From positions 2,852,001 through 2,916,000 of the forward strand of contig OY970294.1 of NCBI GenBank assembly GCA_963716125.1: a DNA stretch of 64,000 nt, given 5' to 3'. The stretch is from Acidiluteibacter sp963716125 (GTDB taxonomy: Bacteria; Bacteroidota; Bacteroidia; Flavobacteriales_E; Vicingaceae). The notes under the pieces were generated by a model, which saw nothing but the letters and a program-made list of their open reading frames with translations, was not told the DNA's origin and did not search any database. The translations under genes were made by a program, and so were the position numbers. Within the stretch, counting starts at the first letter, position 1. Every line of letters begins with the position of its first letter. Shown one piece after another: positions 34,588 through 44,428 of the stretch.

Positions 34588-37335
34588 TTAAAATAGTTTT
34601 GTTTGTTTATCCTCATCTTCATCAATATCGATGATGGGTCCTTTTTTAGGTGGTTTATTTTCACCTCCAATAGAATCTGTAAGACTTACATCAGTTGTAA
34701 CCTCATTACTTTCATCTGGATTGCTATCGGAATCTTCAGCAGGTGACTCCTCTTCTATCTCTTCTTCATCTATTATACCTAAAAACTCTTTAGCTGCTTC
34801 TAAAGACAATAAATCAATACTTTTTACACCATTAAACGATAGTTTATTTCCTAAAGCTTTTTGTCCCTTTACAGATATAAAATCCTCTAAATTAAGCAAT
34901 TCATTCTCCTTAGCATCTTTATTTTTTTCCTTTCTGAAAGCTACATCCACTACCGGCTTCCATTGAGTAGAAATAATTTCCAAATAACTGCCTTTGTGTT
35001 CTGAAATAAACAATGTTTTTTTATCGCTGTCCTCTACTAAAAAACGTTTGACATAAAAGTCTTCTTTATCACCATCAAAATAAATGGCCGATATTGGTTT
35101 TTCAGGATTCCACTTTTCTATTAAGATCATATCATCATCAAAATGAGTTGAAACATTAAATGAAGTTAGTCTCAAATTTCCTGATTGCATGACAGTTAGA
35201 ATTTTATCATCCGCTTTGAAGGCGCCTAATAAATCTCCTCTACCTTCGGTATTTAACCGCTGAACTGTATCATCAAACCAAATTTTACGAGCTCCTAATG
35301 TAGAAACACCTTCTTCTTTCAACTTTACCTTAGCTATTATATTTTTAGTGACTGTATTTCCTTTGGCAGTTCTACTTTTGATAGCCAATTCAGAAAAATC
35401 TAAATCAAATTTTAGCTTTTTTAATTTAGGTCTTGGCCTTAAATTGATATTCACTACCTCAGCTTCACCATTTGCATTTGCAGAAAAATACAACACTTTA
35501 GATTTTGGATTTCCAGCTGTTAAATCATACTCCTTATCTCTAGTGATAGAGGTAACAGCAAAACGCTTCATCATGGCGGATCCGGAAATACCATCTTGAT
35601 AAATCATATTGTAAATGGTACGTTTATCGCCTTTTTTCCAAACGTCGATATAAATTATATTTTTCCCTACAAAGGTTTTAGAACTAATTTTAGAAACGAC
35701 CATTACACCATCTTCTCTAAACACAATTATATCGTCTATATCAGAACAATCTGCAACAAATTCAGCATCAGACTTCTTTAAACCATGCCCTATAAAACCT
35801 TCTGCTCTCTGAACATATAATTTAGTATTGGCTACTGCTACTTTAGTGGCATCAATGGTTTCAAAAGATTTGATTTCTGTTTTGCGCTCTCTGCCTTCAC
35901 CGTATTTATCTTTTATTCGTTTGAAGTAGGCAATCGCAAAATCTGTTAAATTATCTAGATTGTGATTAATTTCTTCAATTTCTTCCTCAATTCTCTTGAT
36001 TAATTCATCAGCTTTAAAACCATCAAACCTTGAAATACGCTTAATTTTTATTTCTGTCAATCTAGTCACATCATCATCAGTAACAGGTCGTAATAAGTGT
36101 TTCGTGTGAGGCTTTAATCCTTTATGAATGGCATTAATAATTTCTTCCCATGTTTCACATTCTTCAATGTCACGGTAAATCTTGTTCTCTATAAATATTT
36201 TCTCCAAAGAAGCAAAATGCCATTGCTCTTGCAATTCACTTTTGCGAATTTCCAATTCCAATTGAAGCAAATCCTTTGTTTGAAAAGTAGAAATTTTTAA
36301 AATTTCACGAACACCTAAAAATTTAGGTTTATTTTCATCAATAACAGTTCCGTTGGGAGAAATAGAAATTTCACAATCTGTAAAAGCATATAATGCATCT
36401 ATCATTTTATCTGGAGACACTCCAGTTGGCAAATGAATATTGATTTCTACATTCTCAGAAGTATTATCTTCTATACTTTTTATCTTAATCTTACCTTTAT
36501 CATTGGCTTTAAGAACCGATTCTATTAAAGAAGATGTATTGGTACCAAAAGGAATTTCAGTAATCGTTAACATTTTCTTATCCAATTGACTAATTCGAGC
36601 TCTTACTCTTACTCTTCCACCTCTTAAACCATCATTATAATTGCTAAAATCGGCCAAACCACCAGTTAAAAAATCTGGTAAAAGTGTAAATGGTTTTCCT
36701 TTAAGTATAGCAATTGAAGAATCTAATATTTCAATAAAATTATGAGGCAACATTTTACATGCTAACCCTACCGCAATCCCTTCAACTCCTTGAGCTAAAA
36801 GTAGTGGAAATTTTACGGGAAAAGTTACAGGCTCTTTACCTCTACCGTCATAAGAAGCAGCCCATTCGGTAGTTTTATGATTAAAAACCACATCTAAGGC
36901 AAATTTAGAAAGTCTTACTTCAATATATCGTGGTGCTGCAGCTCTATCTCCGGTTAAAATATTCCCCCAGTTACCTTGACAATCAAGCAACAAATCTTTT
37001 TGACCAATCTGAACCATTGCATCACCAATAGAAGCATCACCGTGAGGGTGAAACTTCATAGTATTACCAATAACGTTGGCAACTTTATGGTAACGTCCGT
37101 CATCTAACTCTTTTAAAGAGTGTAAAATTCGTCTTTGAACAGGTTTTAATCCGTCATTTACATGAGGAACTGCTCTCTCTAAAATTACGTAAGAAGCATA
37201 ATCTAAAAACCACTCATCGTACATTCCTGAAACATTGATAACCGTTCCAAGATTAGCATCTTCTGTACCTTCGTTAAACTCTAAATTTTCCTCTTCGTTG
37301 CTACCTTCTAGCGACTCGTCTTTATCTTCTGCCAT
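34588..37335 (-). CDS. parC: DNA topoisomerase IV subunit A
   Basis: 915 residues. The winged-helix/tower cutting domain starts after a 30-residue acidic head; the catalytic Tyr137 is in RAAAPRYIEV, with KPVQRRIL and HPHGDASIG before it. GyrA-type C-terminal beta-pinwheel blades (about 500-830) wrap DNA, with a degenerate GyrA box, and a long Asp/Glu tail (ending DEDEDKQTKLF) closes it. With ParE it unlinks daughter chromosomes using ATP. Lies 17 bp after parE. The short form of the pinwheel and pairing with this ParE fit ParC better than GyrA. Confidence 0.88.
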   Translation of the reverse strand: MAEDKDESLEGSNEEENLEFNEGTEDANLGTVINVSGMYDEWFLDYASYVILERAVPHVNDGLKPVQRRILHSLKELDDGRYHKVANVIGNTMKFHPHGDASIGDAMVQIGQKDLLLDCQGNWGNILTGDRAAAPRYIEVRLSKFALDVVFNHKTTEWAASYDGRGKEPVTFPVKFPLLLAQGVEGIAVGLACKMLPHNFIEILDSSIAILKGKPFTLLPDFLTGGLADFSNYNDGLRGGRVRVRARISQLDKKMLTITEIPFGTNTSSLIESVLKANDKGKIKIKSIEDNTSENVEINIHLPTGVSPDKMIDALYAFTDCEISISPNGTVIDENKPKFLGVREILKISTFQTKDLLQLELEIRKSELQEQWHFASLEKIFIENKIYRDIEECETWEEIINAIHKGLKPHTKHLLRPVTDDDVTRLTEIKIKRISRFDGFKADELIKRIEEEIEEINHNLDNLTDFAIAYFKRIKDKYGEGRERKTEIKSFETIDATKVAVANTKLYVQRAEGFIGHGLKKSDAEFVADCSDIDDIIVFREDGVMVVSKISSKTFVGKNIIYIDVWKKGDKRTIYNMIYQDGISGSAMMKRFAVTSITRDKEYDLTAGNPKSKVLYFSANANGEAEVVNINLRPRPKLKKLKFDLDFSELAIKSRTAKGNTVTKNIIAKVKLKEEGVSTLGARKIWFDDTVQRLNTEGRGDLLGAFKADDKILTVMQSGNLRLTSFNVSTHFDDDMILIEKWNPEKPISAIYFDGDKEDFYVKRFLVEDSDKKTLFISEHKGSYLEIISTQWKPVVDVAFRKEKNKDAKENELLNLEDFISVKGQKALGNKLSFNGVKSIDLLSLEAAKEFLGIIDEEEIEEESPAEDSDSNPDESNEVTTDVSLTDSIGGENKPPKKGPIIDIDEDEDKQTKLF

Positions 37336-37352
37336 TATTTGATTCCAACAAT

Positions 37353-37676
37353 TTAGTTGACTTTTTCTTCAATTAGATCTTGTTCAACCTTTAAATTTTC
37401 AATAATATACTCTTGTCTTTGTGGTGTATTTTTACCCATATAAAATTCGAGTAATTCATGTACACTCTTTCCTTTTCCGATTACAACTGGTTCCAAACGC
37501 ATATTTTCACCAATAAAGTTTTTAAACTCATCAGGAGAAATCTCACCCAAACCTTTAAATCGGGTAATTTCTGCTCTGCCTTTCAACTTTTCTACAGCTG
37601 TTCTTTTTTCCTCTTCACTATAGCAGTAAAAAGTTTCTTTTTTATCTCTCACTCTAAATAAAGGAGTAGAAAGCAC
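37353..37676 (-). CDS. parE: DNA topoisomerase IV subunit B, C-terminal part (frameshifted)
   Basis: The last 107 codons of parE (FRVRDKKETFYCYSEEE, RFKGLGEISPDEFKNF, MGKNTPQRQEYI). This frame is open back to about 37735 without a start codon, reading QFFPDLVKNGHLSVLSTP, which is the expected continuation of the TOPRIM domain. Adding one base in the five-base run at 37719-37723 joins it to the upstream part and gives a normal 619-residue ParE. It is a fragment of one gene, not an independent protein. Confidence 0.85.
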   Translation of the reverse strand: MLSTPLFRVRDKKETFYCYSEEEKRTAVEKLKGRAEITRFKGLGEISPDEFKNFIGENMRLEPVVIGKGKSVHELLEFYMGKNTPQRQEYIIENLKVEQDLIEEKVN

Positions 37677-37696
37677 TGAAAGGTGACCATTTTTAA

Positions 37697-39211
37697 CTAA
37701 ATCAGGAAAGAATTGAAGAAAAAGGTCATTAGCAATAGTCTAATATGCATTCCATCTACATCGGCATCAGTAGCCAAAACTACTTTACTATATCTTAAAT
37801 TATCTAAGCCATCTTCAATATTTAATGCTGCTTGAAGCAGATTAAATTCTTCATTTTCGTAAACAATTTTCTTTGTTAATCCATAAGAATTTAAAGGCTT
37901 TCCCTTTAAACTAAAAACGGCTTGCGTATTTACGTTTCTCACTTTTGTGATAGATCCAGAAGCAGAATCACCCTCCGTTATAAAAAGCGTGGATTCACTT
38001 TGTCTGTCATCGGCTTTCTCTTGATTGAGATGCACTCTGCAGTCTCTCAATTTCTTATTGTGAAGACTTACTTCTTTCGCTCTTTTTTTGGCTAATTTTT
38101 TAATTCCTGCCAAATCCTTTCTTTCCCTTTCAGATTGTAGAATCTTTTTTTGCAGTAAATCTGCTGTTTCAGGATTTCTATGCAAGAAATTATCTAAATG
38201 TTTCTTCAAAAAATCTGTTACAAAAGATCGCATACTTGGCCCATCAGGCCCTACATCATTAGAACCTAATTTGGTTTTGGTTTGAGATTCAAAAACAGGC
38301 TCCATTACTTTTACTGCCACCGCAGCTACTATAGAGGATCGAATATCTACCGCATCGTAATCTTTTTGATAAAACTCACGAATGGTTTTTACATAAGCCT
38401 CTCTAAATGCTTGCTGATGTGTTCCCCCTTGAGTGGTATGTTGTCCGTTTACAAAAGAATAATACTCTTCACCATAAGCTGAAGTGTGTGTAACTGCTAC
38501 TTCAATATCTTCATCTTCTATGTGGATGATTGGATAAATTTCTTCATCCGACATATTGTTTTTCAATAAATCAAAAAGACCATTTTCTGAAACAATTTTT
38601 TGACCATTAAAATAAATGGTTAAGCCTTTATTAAGGTAAGCATAATTCCACAACATGGTTTCCACATGCTGTGAACGATAGGTGTAGCTATTAAAAATAC
38701 CTTCATCGGGAATAAAAGTAACTTTAGTTCCTTTACGTCGGCTACTTTCTTCTATATCAGCATCTACTTCTAAATTACCAGAGCTAAATTCTGCTCTTTT
38801 AATTTTATCATCTCTAACAGACTCTACTTTGAAATAGCTAGAAAGTGCATTTACAGCTTTGGTACCCACTCCATTTAAACCAACAGATTTTTTAAAGGCT
38901 TTAGAATCGTATTTACCACCAGTATTAATTTTAGATACACAATCAATCACTTTACCCAAAGGAATTCCACGGCCAAAATCTCTAACGGTAACAGTTTTAT
39001 CTTTAATGGAAATTTCAACGGTGCGTCCATTGCCCATCACAAATTCATCAATAGAATTGTCGAGCACTTCTTTTAACAATACATAAATACCATCGTCAAA
39101 TGCAGTACCATCACCTAATTTTCCAATATACATTCCCGGACGCATTCTAATATGCTCTTTCCAGTCTAACGAACGTATATTATCTTCGGTATATTTAACC
39201 TCTTCTGCCAT
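37697..39211 (-). CDS. parE: DNA topoisomerase IV subunit B, N-terminal part (frameshifted)
   Basis: 504 codons: GHKL ATPase (EVLDNSIDEF, DFGRGIPLGKV, GLNGVGTKAVNALS), transducer domain with its QTK loop (ESQTKTKLGS), and most of the TOPRIM domain (FITEGDSASGS with the catalytic Glu; ATDADVDGMHIR with the metal Asp). The frame then runs into NSFLI and stop, where MTFFLQFFPD is expected. ParE is essential, so either the base is missing from the sequence only or the cell would be inviable. A real AGGAGG site lies 9 bp ahead of ATG 39211. Confidence 0.88.
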   Translation of the reverse strand: MAEEVKYTEDNIRSLDWKEHIRMRPGMYIGKLGDGTAFDDGIYVLLKEVLDNSIDEFVMGNGRTVEISIKDKTVTVRDFGRGIPLGKVIDCVSKINTGGKYDSKAFKKSVGLNGVGTKAVNALSSYFKVESVRDDKIKRAEFSSGNLEVDADIEESSRRKGTKVTFIPDEGIFNSYTYRSQHVETMLWNYAYLNKGLTIYFNGQKIVSENGLFDLLKNNMSDEEIYPIIHIEDEDIEVAVTHTSAYGEEYYSFVNGQHTTQGGTHQQAFREAYVKTIREFYQKDYDAVDIRSSIVAAVAVKVMEPVFESQTKTKLGSNDVGPDGPSMRSFVTDFLKKHLDNFLHRNPETADLLQKKILQSERERKDLAGIKKLAKKRAKEVSLHNKKLRDCRVHLNQEKADDRQSESTLFITEGDSASGSITKVRNVNTQAVFSLKGKPLNSYGLTKKIVYENEEFNLLQAALNIEDGLDNLRYSKVVLATDADVDGMHIRLLLMTFFFNSFLI

Positions 39212-39220
39212 AATTTACAA

Positions 39221-39226
39221 CCTCCT
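39221..39226 (-). promoter_or_regulatory. strong Shine-Dalgarno site of parE
   Basis: AGGAGG (minus strand) lies 9 bases before the parE ATG. It stands out because most genes in this window, like most in the phylum, have no Shine-Dalgarno site. Confidence 0.6.
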
Positions 39227-39325
39227 GAAATTTGATAGGATTGGCTATAAAAATACCCAATTTTATAGATTACTCACAACAAAGCTGTGAGCATTTATTA
39301 ACAAAAAAAATTAAAAAGTTTTAGC

Positions 39326-40387
39326 TTAAAAAGCCTTCTGAATCCAATTGAATTCATCTTTCACTTTACCGGCTTTCAATTCGTATAGAAATTTAGAAAC
39401 TTTTTGTGAAAAAAGATGAGATTTTAAATGGGCTACATTATAATCAATGCCATCCACATTAAATAATTCTATAGGTGCAACAGTTGCCGCCGTGCCTACC
39501 CCAAAAACCTCTTCTAAGGTGTGGGCATTAAAGGCATCTATTAATTCTAAAACTGAAATAGGTCGTTCTTCTACTTTCATTCCCCAATGTTTGGCAATAT
39601 GAATAATAGAGTCTCTTGTTTTGCCTCTTAAAACCGTTCCCCTTTCTAATGATGGAGTAATTAAAGTGTTGTTAATAACCATCATGATATTCATGGTGCC
39701 AGCTTCCTCAATAAACGTATGCGTTTTAGAATCTGTCCAAACCAACTGGTGAAAACCTTTTTCCTGCGCCAACTTAGCAGGAAATAATGAAGCGGCATAA
39801 TTACCACCATTTTTTGCCATTCCTACTCCACCTTCTGAGGCTCTTGAATATTTTTTTTCAATTTTCACTTTTACAGCACCACTATAATAAGATGCAGCAG
39901 GCGAAGTGATAATAGCAAATTTATATTTTGCTGATGGCTTTACGCCTAAAAATTCCTCATCGGCAAACAAATAGGGTCTTATGTATAAAGAAGAACCAGC
40001 CACATCAGGCACCCAGTTTTGATCCACTTCAATTAGTTTTTTAAGTCCTTCCATAAAAACCTCTTGAGGTACTTCTGCCATGCACATTCTCTTGGCAGAT
40101 TCATTGAGTCTTTGAGAATTGTATTCAGGTCTGAAAAGCACAATATCACCTTCAGGATTTTTATGCGCTTTTAAACCTTCAAATATTGTTTGTCCATAAT
40201 GCAAGGCTGCACTAGCCGGACTCAATGAAAAATTAGAGAAAGGAACGATTCTAAAGTTGTTCCAATTGCCATTTTCGTAATCGGCAACAAACATATGATC
40301 GGAAAAAGTACGTCCAAACTGTAAATGATTAAAATCAACTTTATCAATCTTACTTTCGTTTGTCTTTTTAATACTAATTTCCATCAT
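39326..40387 (-). CDS. ilvE: branched-chain amino acid aminotransferase
   Basis: 353 residues from ATG 40387 (a GTG two codons upstream is possible). BCAT type II pattern: FGRTFSDHMFVADY, LHYGQTIFEGLKAH, YIRPYLFADEEFLGV, PLP Lys in RASEGGVGMAKNGGNYAASL, EEAGTMNIMMV, TPSLERGTVLRGKTRDSI and GTAATVAPI. It moves the amino group between glutamate and the 2-oxo acids of Leu, Ile and Val. A single gene with its own TAGTTTTG promoter box; the MarR gene upstream is on the same strand but 100 bp away. Confidence 0.92.
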   Translation of the reverse strand: MMEISIKKTNESKIDKVDFNHLQFGRTFSDHMFVADYENGNWNNFRIVPFSNFSLSPASAALHYGQTIFEGLKAHKNPEGDIVLFRPEYNSQRLNESAKRMCMAEVPQEVFMEGLKKLIEVDQNWVPDVAGSSLYIRPYLFADEEFLGVKPSAKYKFAIITSPAASYYSGAVKVKIEKKYSRASEGGVGMAKNGGNYAASLFPAKLAQEKGFHQLVWTDSKTHTFIEEAGTMNIMMVINNTLITPSLERGTVLRGKTRDSIIHIAKHWGMKVEERPISVLELIDAFNAHTLEEVFGVGTAATVAPIELFNVDGIDYNVAHLKSHLFSQKVSKFLYELKAGKVKDEFNWIQKAF

Positions 40388-40408
40388 AAACACTACTTTA
40401 TCGTTTCA

Positions 40409-40437
40409 CAAAACTAATACTAAAAAAGAGATTTCAA
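40409..40437 (-). promoter_or_regulatory. candidate promoter of ilvE
   Basis: On the minus strand TTG (40437-40435), 18 bp, TAGTTTTG (40416-40409): a -7 box of the Bacteroidota type with a spacer one base shorter than usual, 21 bp before the ilvE start. Confidence 0.4.
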
Positions 40438-40486
40438 AAATCTAAAAATTGAAAAAAGTAAAATAAGAATTACCTTAAAATAAAAA

Positions 40487-40936
40487 CTAAGATCGCAATT
40501 TATCTAATAAATCATTCAGCTGTGTAGCTTCTTCCTTATTTAGGTTTTGCATATTAGATTCTAATTTATTATCTACCTCATCAATTTTTTTCAATAAATT
40601 TAATCCAAAATCACTAATTAAAATATCTACTTGACGACGATCTTTTTTACAAACTTTTCGTTCTACCAGTTTTTTACTTTCTAACTTATCTATCAAACGA
40701 GAAACATTAGACATTTTATCAATCATTCTATCACTTATTAAATTGACAGTAGCCGTGTTTGGATGTTGTCCTCTCAAAATACGTAAAACATTAAATTGTT
40801 GAGTACTGATATCAAATTTCTTTAAAAAATCATTGGTGAAATCAGTAATCCATTTACCTGAAAACAATAAATTGACCATCAGTTTTTGATGCTCATTATC
40901 AAATTTTTGTTGTTTTATTTCTTCTTCAATCCTCAT
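40487..40936 (-). CDS. MarR-family transcriptional regulator
   Basis: 149 residues from ATG 40936 (an upstream TTG is less likely). Winged helix with FDISTQQFNVLRILRG, the recognition part MSNVSRLIDKLESKKLVER and the wing KKDRRQVDILISDFG (Asp-Arg of the wing). Dimer-forming helices at both ends. MarR proteins respond to small phenolics or oxidants; the ligand and the targets are not visible here. Long gene-free DNA upstream (40943-41584) would hold its operator. Confidence 0.85.
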   Translation of the reverse strand: MRIEEEIKQQKFDNEHQKLMVNLLFSGKWITDFTNDFLKKFDISTQQFNVLRILRGQHPNTATVNLISDRMIDKMSNVSRLIDKLESKKLVERKVCKKDRRQVDILISDFGLNLLKKIDEVDNKLESNMQNLNKEEATQLNDLLDKLRS

Positions 40937-40942
40937 TTGCAA

Positions 40943-41584
40943 AACTTTTTACAAATATATGTATATACATTTAATGTATCTGTATGTTTTTACTAGAATT
41001 TAGATTTTAATTATTCTTGGATTTCACAATTTGCTTATTTCAACACGAAGCTTCGTGTCGAAGACATAGACAGCAATTGGAATTTGGATAGGTTTAAAAA
41101 TTAAAAATATTTTTTATCATTGTTGTCCGATTAAAAAATATTATTGAGAAAACTATTGCTTATTAATAGGTTGTCCCTTGAATTTATTTTTTGGAAAATG
41201 AAATAAATTCTTAGAGAAACCGAGAAGCTTCACATCTGTGATTGAAGACCCCTCGGCTGAACTTAGAATTTATAAAATTTGGAGAAAATAAAAATTCAAA
41301 GGACGAGGTTTTTTTGTTTCGTTTTTTTCACGGCGAAAAAAATGAAAAAGCTTAATGTCAAAAAGTAAGCCCTAATTGATTAAATTGAAAATAAAATCTA
41401 CATTTATTTACATAAAGCACTCGATATTATATAAATATGATATAAAAGCTTGTAGGCTTTAAAGTGTTCCGATATTTTTATCGGACACTAGCGATTCTTT
41501 ATAGTATAAATAAAGGTCATCGTCACGAAGTTTCCTAAGGTTCTTTTTTAAATAGCTATCAAAACCAAAGGGTACCGAGAAGAC
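40943..41584. other. 640-bp gene-free stretch between MarR and purC genes
   Basis: No reading frame with coding character. Hairpins seen: CACGAAGC/GCTTCGTG near 41044-41060; GAATTTATTTT with its near-inverse around 41177-41205; and GTGT-CCGATA/TATCGG-ACAC at 41464-41489, a form common between genes in this phylum. None has a clear T-run. AT-rich filler otherwise; an eroded mobile or regulatory element is possible but not recognised. Confidence 0.5.
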
Positions 41585-42523
41585 TTATTTTAAGGCTGCT
41601 AAAACGTTATTCTTAATCCGTTCTTCTGTATTGGAAGTGTCTGCTTTAATGAATTTTTCTCCGCTGATTAATTCGTACAATTCAATGTATCGTTCTGAAA
41701 CTTCATTGACAAAACTATCAGGCATTTCAGGCATTTTTTGTCCTGCTAAACCTTGAAAACCGTTTTCAATCAGCCATTCTCTTACAAATTCTTTAGACAA
41801 TTGTTTTTGCTTTTCTCCTTTTGCTTGTCTTTCGGCATAACCATCGGCAAAAAAGTAGCGCGATGAATCAGGTGTGTGGATTTCATCAATCAAATAGATG
41901 GTATCCCCAATTTTTCCAAATTCATATTTGGTGTCTACCAATATCAAATCCTTCTCCGCTGCCATCTCCGTTCCTCTCTGAAATAATGCTTGCGTATATT
42001 TTTCTAATTGCACATAATCCTTTTCGGAAATAATGCCTTGTTTGATGATTTCTTCTCTTGAAATATCTTCATCATGCCCTTCTTCTGCTTTGGTAGCAGG
42101 TGTTATAATTGGAGTTGGAAATTTATCGTTTTCTTTCATCCCATCAGGCATATTTACTCCACAAATAATTCTTCTACCTGCCTTGTATTCTCTCCAAGCG
42201 TGTCCGCTTAAGTAGCCACGAATTACCATTTCTACTTTAAATGGATCGCACAACTTACCAATAGCCACATTAGGATCAGGTACAGACTCTATCCAATTGG
42301 GAACAATATCAGCTGTGGCTGCTAAAAATTTAGCTGCAATTTGATTTAAAACTTGTCCTTTATAAGGAATTGGCTTGGGCAAAATATGATCAAAAGCTGA
42401 AATACGATTGGAAGCTACCATCACTAAATGCTTATTATCAATATTATAAACATCTCTTACTTTACCTCTGTAAAAACTCTTTTGATTGGGAAACTCATAT
42501 TTTGTACTGGCAACTGAAATCAT
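41585..42523 (-). CDS. purC: phosphoribosylaminoimidazole-succinocarboxamide synthase
   Basis: 312 residues, the longer bacterial form. SAICAR synthetase motifs: FYRGKVRDVYNI (ATP site), VASNRISAFDHILP, VEMVIRGYLSGHAWREY, ILVDTKYEFGKI and LIDEIHTPDSSRYFF. It joins aspartate to CAIR in purine synthesis. The gene overlaps the stop of phoH by four bases (ATGA), so it is translated with it. Confidence 0.95.
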   Translation of the reverse strand: MISVASTKYEFPNQKSFYRGKVRDVYNIDNKHLVMVASNRISAFDHILPKPIPYKGQVLNQIAAKFLAATADIVPNWIESVPDPNVAIGKLCDPFKVEMVIRGYLSGHAWREYKAGRRIICGVNMPDGMKENDKFPTPIITPATKAEEGHDEDISREEIIKQGIISEKDYVQLEKYTQALFQRGTEMAAEKDLILVDTKYEFGKIGDTIYLIDEIHTPDSSRYFFADGYAERQAKGEKQKQLSKEFVREWLIENGFQGLAGQKMPEMPDSFVNEVSERYIELYELISGEKFIKADTSNTEERIKNNVLAALK

Positions 42524-43527
42524 TTTATCTCTACTTTTGATTGTCTTTTTAACTTTAATTCTTCGTTCAATTTTTCAATTCTCTTGTCGTTTTTGTCGTA
42601 AGCATCTATGATTTTACGTACTAAATCATGTCGAATCACATCTTTGCCATCAAACTGAACAAAGCCTACACCTTTAATTTTATGTAAAATATCCATGGCT
42701 TGAATCAATCCTGATGGTTGATTTTTAGGCAAATCAATTTGAGTCACATCGCCCGTTATCATAAACTTAGCAGACTTTCCCATTCTTGTCAAAAACATTT
42801 TAAACTGTGGACGAGTGGTATTTTGAGCTTCATCCAAAATCACAAAAGCATGGTCTAAGGTTCTACCTCTCATATATGCCAAAGGAGCTATTTGAATAAT
42901 TCCATTTTCCATATAATCTCTCAGTTTTTCCCCAGGAATCATATCGCGCAAAGCGTCGTATAAAGGTTGTAAAAATGGATCTAATTTCTCTTTCAAATCA
43001 CCAGGCAAAAAACCCAAATTCTCTCCTGCTTCCACTGCCGGACGCGTTAAAATTATCTTCTTTACCTCTTTATTTTTTAAAGCCCTTACTGCCAAAGCTA
43101 CTGCTGTGTATGTTTTACCAGTTCCAGCAGGTCCTAAAGCAAAAACCATATCGTTTTCACCAGACAATTTTACTAATTTACGTTGGTTTGGTGTTTTAGC
43201 CTTCACCATCAATCCATAATTGCCAAAGACTAATACTTCATTCGCATCTTTCAACTGACTTTTAGAAAGTTCCACATCATTTTCTAGCAATTGAAGAATG
43301 GTATCTTCCGTCAACTGTTTGTATTTCAATAAATGCTGAATTAAAACGTGCAGCTTACTTTCAAATTCATTGATAGAACTTTCGCTGCCAATGGCTTTTA
43401 ACTCATCTCCACGGGCTACTAGTTTCACTTTTGGAAACTTCTTTTTAATAATATCCAACTTCTTTTCATTCACTCCATACAGCTCGACTGGATTAACGTC
43501 GCTTATATCAATTATTTTCTCGACCAA
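42520..43527 (-). CDS. phoH: PhoH-family ATPase
   Basis: 335 residues with a KH-like N-terminal domain (residues 1-100, KVKLVARGDELKAIGSES) and the PhoH P-loop ATPase: GPAGTGKTYTAVALA (near residue 132), LTRPAVEAGENLGFLPGDL, Walker B ILDEAQNTT and MFLTRMGKSAKFMITGD. PhoH proteins are linked to RNA metabolism and phosphate starvation. The start is unusual: an in-frame stop lies a few codons upstream and the only fitting start codon is TTG at 43527. Overlaps purC by four bases. Confidence 0.88.
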   Translation of the reverse strand: MVEKIIDISDVNPVELYGVNEKKLDIIKKKFPKVKLVARGDELKAIGSESSINEFESKLHVLIQHLLKYKQLTEDTILQLLENDVELSKSQLKDANEVLVFGNYGLMVKAKTPNQRKLVKLSGENDMVFALGPAGTGKTYTAVALAVRALKNKEVKKIILTRPAVEAGENLGFLPGDLKEKLDPFLQPLYDALRDMIPGEKLRDYMENGIIQIAPLAYMRGRTLDHAFVILDEAQNTTRPQFKMFLTRMGKSAKFMITGDVTQIDLPKNQPSGLIQAMDILHKIKGVGFVQFDGKDVIRHDLVRKIIDAYDKNDKRIEKLNEELKLKRQSKVEIK

Positions 43528-43639
43528 TATTTTAGTTTATTTAATTCAATAAGTGTTTTTCGTTCTTTTAAGCTTCAAAAATATTACTAATTTTGAACAC
43601 TTCAGGTAGTATTTATCAAAAGTAAGCAGTAAAAATTTA

Positions 43640-44428
43640 ATGGCAATTATCACACTCACGACAGATTTACAAGATACAGACTTTTATGTGGGGATGATTA
43701 AAGGCTCTATTCTAAGCCAATGCCCTGATGCTACTATAGTTGATATTACTCACAAAGTAAATCCTTACGATATTTTAAAAGCAGCTTATACCGTTAAAAA
43801 TTCCTATAAATTTTTCCCTGAAGGAAGTATTCATATTATAGGAGTGAGCCCTGAAGCTACAGTGGAGCATGCCCATTTGGCGATTAAATTTGACAATCAT
43901 TACTTTGTAGGAGCTGATAATGGGGTATTTTCACTTATTTTTGAAGAGCAAGAAGTAGAAGAAATCATTGAATTGAATTTTAAATCCGATTCTCACAGAC
44001 TTTCCTTCCCTACCAAAGATGTGTTTGTAAAAGTAGCTTGCCATATCTATAATGGTGGGTTGATAAATGTGTTGGGTAGAAAAATAGAGGGTGTATTAAA
44101 ACGTTTGGGATTTGTACCTTTTATTGATAATCACATATTGAAAGGTGTGGTAGTAAATGTAGATAGTTTTGGAAACGTTATAACCAATATCAGTGAACAC
44201 ATTTTCAACAATTTTGTAAAAAGCTACCGATTTGCCATTGTTTTTAGAAATTCTGATTACGATATTAATCGAATTTCATTTGGATATAATGAAGTAGCAG
44301 AAGGCGAAAAGTTGGCATTATTCAATACCACCAATCATTTAGAAATAGCTATTAACCAAGGTAAAGCCAGTAAACTATTGGGTTTAAAAGAAGGCGACCT
44401 TATTAGAGTAGAACTGTATGATAACTAG
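43640..44428 (+). CDS. SAM hydroxide adenosyltransferase (DUF62 family)
   Basis: 262 residues. Family motifs: LTTDLQDTDFYVGMIKG at the N-terminus (DxxDxFVG-like, where adenosine binds), DITHKVNPYDILKAAY, FVGADNGVFSLI and VVNVDSFGNVITNIS. Members hydrolyse S-adenosylmethionine to adenosine and methionine, or halogenate it; the absence of the chlorinase loop cannot be judged by eye. Divergent from phoH-purC by 112 bp. Overlaps the next gene by 11 bp. Confidence 0.82.
   Translation: MAIITLTTDLQDTDFYVGMIKGSILSQCPDATIVDITHKVNPYDILKAAYTVKNSYKFFPEGSIHIIGVSPEATVEHAHLAIKFDNHYFVGADNGVFSLIFEEQEVEEIIELNFKSDSHRLSFPTKDVFVKVACHIYNGGLINVLGRKIEGVLKRLGFVPFIDNHILKGVVVNVDSFGNVITNISEHIFNNFVKSYRFAIVFRNSDYDINRISFGYNEVAEGEKLALFNTTNHLEIAINQGKASKLLGLKEGDLIRVELYDN

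Noticed and set aside
34631..34966. Plus-strand 111-codon frame inside parC
   Set aside because: Ser-rich antisense of the acidic parC tail; no independent support.
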